64,000 bases of DNA from Piromyces finnis (taxonomy: Eukaryota > Neocallimastigomycota > Neocallimastigomycetes > Neocallimastigales > Neocallimastigaceae): positions 248,001-312,000 of the forward strand of contig MCFH01000055.1 of assembly GCA_002104945.1 (NCBI GenBank). The letters are read 5' to 3'. Under the pieces are notes generated by a model. That model was not told the DNA's origin and did no database searches. It worked only from the letters and a program-made list of their open reading frames with translations. How positions within the stretch are numbered: the first letter of the stretch is position 1; every line of letters begins with the position of its first letter. A program made the translations under genes and the position numbers. Below are positions 56,752-64,000 of this stretch, in pieces.

Positions 56752-57810
56752 ATTAAATTATGTTATTGCAATTAAATTATTTAAAAATTGTAACAAATAA
56801 AAATTAATTTTTTCAAAAAAAAAAAATAAAATAAAAAATAGAACTAATTATAATTTAATTTTAAAGTTTTGTCAAATTGTATATTAATTAATATTAAAAA
56901 AAAAAAAAGAATAAAAAATGAAAATTAAATTAAATCTTAATTTTAAATGCATTAAAATTTAAATGTGAAACTTTTCAGAAAAAAAAATTAAATAAAAAAA
57001 AATATCTCATAAAGTTTTATTTAAAAAGAAATATTAATAGAAAACTAATTTATTTATTATAATATATAAGTACGTTGCTTATAATTTTTTTTTTTTATTT
57101 TTTTATTTTTTATTTATTAATGTATATATATAATATAAATTAACAAAAAATAAAATCATTTTTACAATATACAATTTGATTATTTAAAAATAAATAATTT
57201 TTAAATTTAATTAACATAAACTTTATTCTCCTTATCCTCATATAATTAAAAAGATAATTTATAAAAATACTTTCATTAAAGCATGAAATATTACATTTAT
57301 TATTCATATTTTGATAAAAATATTTAAATATGAATATATATATTCATTTTATATTTAATAATATTTAATAATTAGAGATATTTTTCATTCTTTATAATAC
57401 TTATGTTGTGTAACATAAAAAGCATATTTAACTATTTAAACTAAAAGAATTAAAAAAAATAGAAATTATAATTTATTCTAAAAATGTTTCTATTTTAATA
57501 ATTTTTAAATTAAATAACTTATTTATTATTCATAACTGCTTCATTTACATCTTTTTTCTCTGTTCATATAACTTATATTATTTTATTATATTATTTTTAT
57601 ATATTTTTAATACTAATATTTAAATAAATAAATAAATATATAAAAATTAAAACTCTAATCTGAAGCTAAATAAATAGTGTTTTGAATATCTATATGTAAA
57701 CAGGAAAATATATTATAATGAATACTAAAGAGAAGGAGGAAAAAAAAGATAAATAAACAAAAAATATTACTAAAATAACAGTAATATATATAAATTAATA
57801 ATTTATATAT
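56752..57810. other. AT-rich intergenic region between the CEP295-like gene and BRL1
   Basis: No supported gene, RNA or element. Only A/T runs and palindromic TA stretches. Confidence 0.6.
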
Positions 57811-59348
57811 TTATGAATCTGTTAAAAACTTATATTTTATATATTCATCTGAAGTCATCTGAATTGAAGGTATAAATTTCTGTTTATGTCTTGAATTATA
57901 ATTTTTTTTTCCACGATTAAAATGTTTAAATACTAAAAAGCAAACATTGGAAGCAACTAATACTCCAACAATTAAAATAACAAAAATTACCTAATAAAAT
58001 ATCATTAAATTGTAAATATATATATTGAATGATAAATGATTAATATTTATACGAAACTTACCACTGTTTTAACCTCTAATGGTTTAATAAATTGATTTAA
58101 CGTTTCTGCTATTGTTTCTCCTACAACTTCAGACCTATAAATAGCAAAGAAGTTTAATAATTAAAATAATGTTAAATAAAATTAAAAAATAAACTATATT
58201 TAATAAATAAAATACATTATAATATCATCCGGTCTTCTATTCATGCATAATTCCCATTCACTACAAATTTTTTGCATCGCTGGTACACGTTCCTTTGGAT
58301 CACAATGATTTATTTGATATTGATTTGAGCATTCCAAAATTTGTTGCAAGATTTCTAATTAATTATTATTTAATAACAAAATAAATAAATAAATAATAAT
58401 GATAAAGTGAAAAAAAAAAAAAAAAAAAAAATATTAGCTGAATATAATATATTTATAGGATATATACTAAATTACCTGAAGAATGTCTTGCAGCTTTATT
58501 TTTTAAATCTCTTCTTATAGTTAAAACTAATTGTAATATAGCAAAGCCTAATATACTGAAAATCAATACACTGAAAAATAAAAGAAAATACCTATAAAAA
58601 TAAAAATTTATATATACATATTAAATGGTAAATTAAAATTAACTTTCTTATTTTATTTTTGTAAAATCCAAAATTACCCATGAATAAGTTGTGGCAAATC
58701 AGGATTTGTCCACCATTTTTCTTTTTCTTTAAATTGAGCATTTTCATAATAATTTGAAAAATTAAAATCAAATTGTCTATTCTATATATATTTAATAAAT
58801 ATAACAAAATAATTTAATTATTTAATTTTATAATAATTATAAATTAATAAATGCTTTAAATAAATAAATATGTATTATAATTCAAACAAATAAAAATTAT
58901 TAGCTTACTCTATCTACTGGAATGATTTCGTTTTGATTTCCTCTTCTTCTTTTTCTTAATAAATCTAATTTAATAAAAAGCAATGTTTTAATTTTAATTT
59001 ATATTTGAATTTGAATTTGAATTCTTTCAAAAATTCATAGAAAAATAAAAGAAAATTTAAATTTACGATTATATCTGCTTGATAAAGAATTTTTCTTTTC
59101 ATAATGTTCATTGGAATTTGCGGAAAAATTAAAAATGGATTTTTCATTAAATTTTCTGTCTAAATCTACTATTAATTATTATTAAATTTACAATATTAAT
59201 TCTATATACAATTATTAAAAAATAAAAATTGTCATTTATTTTATACCAAACATTAAAAATATTATTATTATAAATGCAATTTACCATTTGAAAGTGCAGT
59301 TTTCTTTTTGGCAAAATCATTTTTTGTAAGATTATTCTTTTTAGGCAT
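57811..59348 (-). CDS. BRL1: Brl1/Brr6 nuclear envelope protein (nuclear pore assembly), multi-exon
   Basis: The start is the ATG at 59346-59348 (MPKKNNLTKNDFAKKK) and the stop is at 57811-57813. The N-terminus is a basic, disordered segment. A first helix (YFLLFFSVLIFSILGFAILQ) precedes the lumenal Cys domain: EILQQILECSNQYQINHC, KERVPAMQKIC, EWELCMNRRPDDI. Its four Cys fit the disulfide-bonded Brr6-like domain. Then come SEVVGETIAETLNQFIKPLE and KTVV, a second helix (VIFVILIVGVLVASNVCFLVF) and a short basic tail. The family acts in nuclear-pore complex assembly and nuclear-membrane homeostasis. Exons are roughly 59348-59284, 59166-59066, 58964-58917, 58781-58678, 58591-58482, 58355-58220, 58136-58063 and 57990-57811. 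Brl1 and Brr6 cannot be separated by eye; fungi outside yeasts often have a single member. Confidence 0.88.
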
Positions 59349-59876
59349 GAATTATACTTTAAAATAAAAAAAAATAATAATAATTAAGTATTTTCGCCTT
59401 TAAAAGATATTTCAATAAAATAATTCTTTAGTTATATATATATATATATTTTTATGAAATTTAAATATAAAAAGAAAAGATAATGCATTTATTTTTTCAA
59501 TAATGTAAAAATCATGAATAATAAAAATAAAAATTAATGCTAAGTTACAAATTAATTATTTAATTAAAATTAAATTTAAAATTTTAACCTTTTTATTTTT
59601 ATAGAAAAAAAAAAACAAATTTTGGATAAAAATATTTTCTAATAATGTATATGTATATAAAGAATTATTCATTGAAAAGGACATACTATATAAAAGAACG
59701 ATAAAAATTGATAATATATACTTTTTTATTAATGAAAACTTGTATATATGTATATATAATGATATAATGACATTTCAAAGTTAAACATCTTTATAACATA
59801 CTAAATATTTATGAATTTTATTTCTTTAATTTATAAATAATTATAGGTTAGATTATATAAAATACGACTTTATTTT
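59349..59876. other. Spacer between BRL1 and the copia element
   Basis: AT-rich; promoter of BRL1 by position. The distal boundary of the copia LTR may lie further left than 59877. Confidence 0.5.
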
Positions 59877-60111
59877 TGTCAGATAAATTTAGTTTACACT
59901 TAAATTTATTTATAAAACTATTTGGGTTTTTATAATCTTTTATTTATTTATATTTATTTTATAATATAAATATTGTAACTTTCTTAAAATCTTTTTATTA
60001 AAAAATAACCAAAGAATAAAAATGTAGTACAATATTAATTTATAATTTTATAAAATACAAATACATAAAAAATACATAAAATATTATTTTGGAATGTATT
60101 TTATTTTCACA
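59877..60111 (-). repeat. Probable 3' LTR of the copia element
   Basis: Read on the minus strand, the Pol stop is followed by a polypurine tract (GGGGGAG, 60118-60112). Directly after it comes TGTGAAAATAAAATAC, the usual TG start of an LTR, at 60111. The end is chosen at a CA in ATCTGACA (59877), giving 235 bp, but other CA ends are possible because the 5' LTR is outside the window. Confidence 0.45.
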
Positions 60112-60133
60112 CTCCCCCAAAGTTATAAATTCA

Positions 60134-63100
60134 TTATTTGTATTTATATAATAAACTATCTCTAAATATTTTCATTTTATTTTTATTCAAGTATTTAGTA
60201 AAACCATCTGCTAAATTTTCTTCTGATTTTATATATTCTAGACTGATTTTATTTTCTTTAATTAATTCTCTTACTTTATGGTACTTAATATCAATATGTT
60301 TTGACTTTGGATTAATCGTTTCATTATTTGCGTTGTAAATAGTTGCTTGATTATCAATATTGATTTTTAAGCATTCTTCCTTTATTTTTAATTCACTAAA
60401 AATATTTCTATACCACAGAGCTTGCTTTGAGCATTCACAAAGTCCATAATATTCTGCTTCGGCGGTTGAAGTTGATACACATTTTTGCAGTTTTGAGTAC
60501 CAGCTTGTTGGTCCATTTCCCAATAAAAATACAAATCCAGTGGTAGATTTTCTTGTTTCTTCATCTCCCCCATAGTCTGAATCTACAAAAATCTTCAAAT
60601 TTAAGTTTCTTTCAAAACGGATTCCATAATGAGGATTTTCTTTCAGATATTTGAATATTTGTAATACATTCTTCCAATTTTGGATAGTAGGATTTTGTGA
60701 GAACCTAGATGCTTTGGTTACTGAAAATAAGATATCTGGACGAGTACCTATGGCTAAATATAAAAGACTTCCTATTGCAGCTCTATAAGTAGTAGGGTCA
60801 AAAGGCTGATTGAGTTGTTCATCATTCTTGATTGGTGTAGTTGTCTTTGATCCTCTGCAGTTTTCTAAACCAAATTTGTGTAATATATCCTTTAAATACC
60901 TTTCTTGATGTAACAAATACCCATCTTTTAACGTTTCTACTTTGATTCCTATGATGAAATTTGCATCACCAACATCCGTGATAACATATTTCTCTTTAAT
61001 TAATTTAATAGTTTTATCTATTTCTTCCTTTTTACCAGTTATTAGGATGTCATCAACATATATTCCAACTAAACATACTAATTTATTGTTTTTGGTCTTT
61101 ATAAATATGCATGGTTCGCTAACTAATTTCTGAAATCCTAGTTCAATGAGAGTATTGCTGATGTTGTTATTCCATTCTCTTGCTGCTTGTTTTAAGCCAT
61201 ATAATGCTTTATTTAATTTCCATAATCCTTTTTTATACATTTTATCTCCTTCAGGTGCTTTCATATATATATCTTCCTTTAAATCTGCATACAAATATGC
61301 GGCCTTAACATCTAATTGATGGATTTTATAGTTATTAATTGCAGCTATTCCTATTAGGATTCTTAATGAGTCTTGTTTTAGAGTAGGAGAAAAGGTCTCA
61401 TTGTAGTCTTCTCCATATTCTTGTGTAAAACCTCTGGCTACAAGTCTAGCTTTGTATTTTTCTATCTCACCAGTGCTATTCCTTTTTATCTTAAATACCC
61501 ATCTTGAATCAATAATATTGGCGTCTTCTGGAACTTCATCTATTCTTTTGAACACTTTTCTTTCTTTCATATTTAGCAATTCGGCTTCTATTGCTTTTAT
61601 CCACTTATCCTTATCTTTTCTTTTAAATATATCATTATAGGAATTTGGCTCCTTGATTTGTGCTATAGTTAGCGCCACTTCCTTAATTTTCTTCTTTTCT
61701 GGTTCATGTTCATGTGGCTTACTAAATTTTTCTTCTATGACATCTTCACTTGGAACAAGTTTCCGCTTTCTTGGGAATTTTTCTTCCTTTGGTGGATGAT
61801 TTTCATTTAATTTAAAATTTTTATTGGATTTTAATTTTCTATTTAGATTTCTCTTATTCAAAAAATTTTGTTTTGATAATAACTTTTTCTTATCAAAAAA
61901 TTTTTTCTTAGATTTATCTTTATTGATTGGATCTTTAATTTCATTTTTATTTTTTAAATTTCTCAAATTATATTCCTTTTTATTTTGATTATTTAAATTA
62001 CTTTCTTTTTCATCAGAAATATTTTTAAATTTGGACTTTTCTTCAGGAATATTGATATTTTCTTTATTCAAATTTCTTCTTATTTCATTCTCATTAATAG
62101 GTATGTAATTTTTCTTATAATATTCTTCATTCTTATAATTTACTTTTACATTTGAATAATTATTTTCTATTTCTTTTCTATTATTTTTATTTATATTATT
62201 TTTGACACTCTCAATATTTTCAAAATCAATTTTCTTTCTTGTTCCTAAATCAATGTCAGGACTCAGGATATTTAAAAAATCATTATTGTCAATTTCTCCA
62301 GTTAAATCATTTATCTCCATTTCTGATGGTGTTTTTAATACTTCTTCAATTAATTCATTTTTATTTACAATGTCTGAATTTTCTTCTATAAAATAAACAT
62401 TTCCTTTTGCATTCAGGTATTTATTATTCCTTTTATTATCCTTTGATATATTTGAATTGTCTTTACTGTTTATATTTTTATTTTTCTTGTCGTCATTTCT
62501 CTTTATATTCACTTCTTTAATTTCACAAATTTCAGTTTCGTCAGCACTATTATATTTTAAATTATTATATTTTAAATTATTTTCTTCCAAGGTAAAGTTA
62601 TTTATATTGCCGTCGTTACTTCCTGAAATGTCATTATTGTTTTCTTTTTCTTTATTGGTTTCACTTACAGATTCCATTGAAGTACTTATTTTAATTTCTT
62701 TATTTTCTTCCATTTCTTCAATTTTCTGGTAATTATTTTTGTTCAAACGTTCTTTTTTCTTTTCTTTTAGTTTAATATAGTCTAAGAGATTTAAGTCTTC
62801 TTCTTCTGAGTCTTCTATACTCATATTACTATCATTAGTGTCCTCGCAGACTTGCATAAAACTTTCAGAACTATTATTTTTTTCTTTATTTAATAGTGAC
62901 GTGAGCTTATCCAGCTTTTCTTCTATATTTCTAAATTTTTCTTCATAATTTACTTCTTTTAAGTCTTCTTTATTACTAGTTTTATCATTGAGTGTTTCTA
63001 GGTTTTCATTCATTAATTTATCATTTTCATTTGAAATGTCCTTTTCTTTTTTGTCTTTATTGTTATTGTTTTCATTTTCTTTATCATACATATAATTAAA

Positions 63101-64000
63101 GTTCCTTACTTGAAAAGTTTCTGTATCTTGACTATATGTTTCATTATTATTTTCTTTTTCTAAATTATAATTGTAGTCACCAGGTTCTTCTTCTAAAAAA
63201 CCTACGACTCTTTTCACTTTAATTTTCCTTGATTTTATGTCGAATATTCTGTATCCTACTGAAGATTCATCATATCCGATAAAGATTCCCTCCTTAGTTT
63301 TGTCTTGAAATTTTGGAATGTTACTGTCATCTAAATAATACACTTTACATCCAAATACTCTTAAATTTTTATAATCAACTTTTCTGTTGTACATTAATTC
63401 AAATGGTATTTCACCATTAATTCCACTGTGCGGAACTCGATTATGAACATAGTTCGCTGTTTTCACAGCATCTTCCCAAAAGCGACGACATAACCTTGCG
63501 TCCATTAACATTGCAGTAGCAGTTTTTATTAACTTTCCATTGAATCTTTCTGCTCTTCCATTCTGCTCCGGATTTCCAGGGACGGTGAATTGTTGAGTTA
63601 TTCCATATTCGTTACATAACTCCTTGAAGTTATTAGAAGTGAATTCAGTTCCATTATCGCTTCTAAGATATTTTACTTTGGATGATAATTCATTAGTAGT
63701 TTTATTCAGCCAATTTCCAAATTCTTTGAAAACATCACTTTTATTCTTGACAAATATTACCCATCCATATCGACTGTAATCATCTAAGATACTTAAAAAG
63801 TATACGTTGTCATGAATTGATGGTGTGATTGGACCTACCAAATCGATGTGTACTAGTTCCAAAACACTTGATGCTCTACTATCTGACCTTTTATGAGGGA
63901 TTTCTTTCATTTTGCTTCTCATGCATATTGTACAATTGTGAATATTGTTCTTTTCATCATTATTGTTGAAATTCAGATGCCCTATTCTTCTATGCCAGTA
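60134..64000 (-). CDS. Ty1/copia retrotransposon Pol polyprotein, 5' part beyond the window
   Basis: The frame is open for 1288 codons from the window edge to the stop at 60134, with no break. It enters in the pre-integrase zinc finger (HRRIGH...CTIC). The integrase core follows: HIDLVGPI with the first Asp, LRSDNGTEF with the second, and PEQNGRAERFN with the catalytic Glu. The domain ends with FGCKVYYLDD and GYDESSVGYRIFD. A spacer of about 500 residues rich in Asn/Lys/Glu comes next. The copia-type RT has WVFKIKRNSTGEIEKYKARL, LDVKAAYLYADLKEDIYM and catalytic YVDDILITG. RNase H has FVDSDYGGD, STAEAEYYGL and SKHIDIKYHKVRE. This domain order (integrase before RT) defines copia. All catalytic residues are present, so the element may be recent or active. 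Gag and protease are outside the window. Confidence 0.93.
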   Translation of the reverse strand, partial: YWHRRIGHLNFNNNDEKNNIHNCTICMRSKMKEIPHKRSDSRASSVLELVHIDLVGPITPSIHDNVYFLSILDDYSRYGWVIFVKNKSDVFKEFGNWLNKTTNELSSKVKYLRSDNGTEFTSNNFKELCNEYGITQQFTVPGNPEQNGRAERFNGKLIKTATAMLMDARLCRRFWEDAVKTANYVHNRVPHSGINGEIPFELMYNRKVDYKNLRVFGCKVYYLDDSNIPKFQDKTKEGIFIGYDESSVGYRIFDIKSRKIKVKRVVGFLEEEPGDYNYNLEKENNNETYSQDTETFQVRNFNYMYDKENENNNNKDKKEKDISNENDKLMNENLETLNDKTSNKEDLKEVNYEEKFRNIEEKLDKLTSLLNKEKNNSSESFMQVCEDTNDSNMSIEDSEEEDLNLLDYIKLKEKKKERLNKNNYQKIEEMEENKEIKISTSMESVSETNKEKENNNDISGSNDGNINNFTLEENNLKYNNLKYNSADETEICEIKEVNIKRNDDKKNKNINSKDNSNISKDNKRNNKYLNAKGNVYFIEENSDIVNKNELIEEVLKTPSEMEINDLTGEIDNNDFLNILSPDIDLGTRKKIDFENIESVKNNINKNNRKEIENNYSNVKVNYKNEEYYKKNYIPINENEIRRNLNKENINIPEEKSKFKNISDEKESNLNNQNKKEYNLRNLKNKNEIKDPINKDKSKKKFFDKKKLLSKQNFLNKRNLNRKLKSNKNFKLNENHPPKEEKFPRKRKLVPSEDVIEEKFSKPHEHEPEKKKIKEVALTIAQIKEPNSYNDIFKRKDKDKWIKAIEAELLNMKERKVFKRIDEVPEDANIIDSRWVFKIKRNSTGEIEKYKARLVARGFTQEYGEDYNETFSPTLKQDSLRILIGIAAINNYKIHQLDVKAAYLYADLKEDIYMKAPEGDKMYKKGLWKLNKALYGLKQAAREWNNNISNTLIELGFQKLVSEPCIFIKTKNNKLVCLVGIYVDDILITGKKEEIDKTIKLIKEKYVITDVGDANFIIGIKVETLKDGYLLHQERYLKDILHKFGLENCRGSKTTTPIKNDEQLNQPFDPTTYRAAIGSLLYLAIGTRPDILFSVTKASRFSQNPTIQNWKNVLQIFKYLKENPHYGIRFERNLNLKIFVDSDYGGDEETRKSTTGFVFLLGNGPTSWYSKLQKCVSTSTAEAEYYGLCECSKQALWYRNIFSELKIKEECLKINIDNQATIYNANNETINPKSKHIDIKYHKVRELIKENKISLEYIKSEENLADGFTKYLNKNKMKIFRDSLLYKYK

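Noticed and set aside
60138-62732. Several plus-strand ORFs across the copia element
   Set aside because: All are antisense shadows of the continuous minus-strand Pol frame.

Overview
The window looks like nuclear DNA from an early-diverging zoosporic fungus, most likely an anaerobic gut fungus (Neocallimastigomycota). The evidence is: extremely AT-rich intergenic DNA with long poly-A/T tracts and microsatellites; short GT-AG introns; fungal families (Pns1/CTL, Brl1/Brr6, Rim2-type carrier); a secreted GH25 lysozyme with a Lys/Thr linker; a bacterial-type xylose symporter; and a CEP295-like centriole protein expected only in lineages that still build basal bodies. The assignment is inference; no marker rRNA is present.

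Layout. 1-952 (-): GH25 lysozyme, cut by the window edge. 4916-6376 (-): XylE-like D-xylose/H+ symporter, probably acquired from bacteria. 8078-10516 (-): decayed Asn/Tyr-rich gene with frame breaks and a tRNA-derived SINE (9381-9935) inserted between perfect 13-bp target-site duplications. 12758-14470 (+): Pns1/choline-transporter-like protein. About 14860-17200 (+): dead non-LTR retrotransposon whose 3' region shares a block with the SINE. 17612-23941 (-): SCAPER homologue with many introns. 25264-27220 (+): Rim2-type SLC25 carrier, nine exons. From 28754 to 59348 every gene is on the minus strand: a SMYD-type MYND-SET protein, two tandem paralogous TmcB-like multipass TPR membrane proteins, URB1/Npa1 (ten exons, about 2366 aa), a CEP295/Ana1-like protein and Brl1/Brr6. 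60134-64000 (-): open Ty1/copia Pol with the start of its 3' LTR; the 5' part is outside the window.

Roles. The first two genes fit a rumen life style (bacterial cell-wall digestion, pentose uptake). The rest is housekeeping (60S ribosome biogenesis, nuclear pore assembly, lipid-precursor and nucleotide transport, a methyltransferase), flagellate cell biology (CEP295) and probable sensory membrane proteins. There is no operon logic.

Most unusual observations: (1) URB1 intron 3 is an AT-AC intron with a perfect U12-type 5' splice site (ATATCCTT), implying a functional minor spliceosome; (2) an intact SINE with clear target-site duplications, plus a partner-like LINE sharing a 3' module, both in one window; (3) fungal homologues of SCAPER and CEP295, genes best known from animals; (4) a pure (ATT)119 array inside an intron. 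Exon boundaries were read by eye; those of URB1, the carrier and the 3' half of SCAPER are phase-consistent, the others are approximate.
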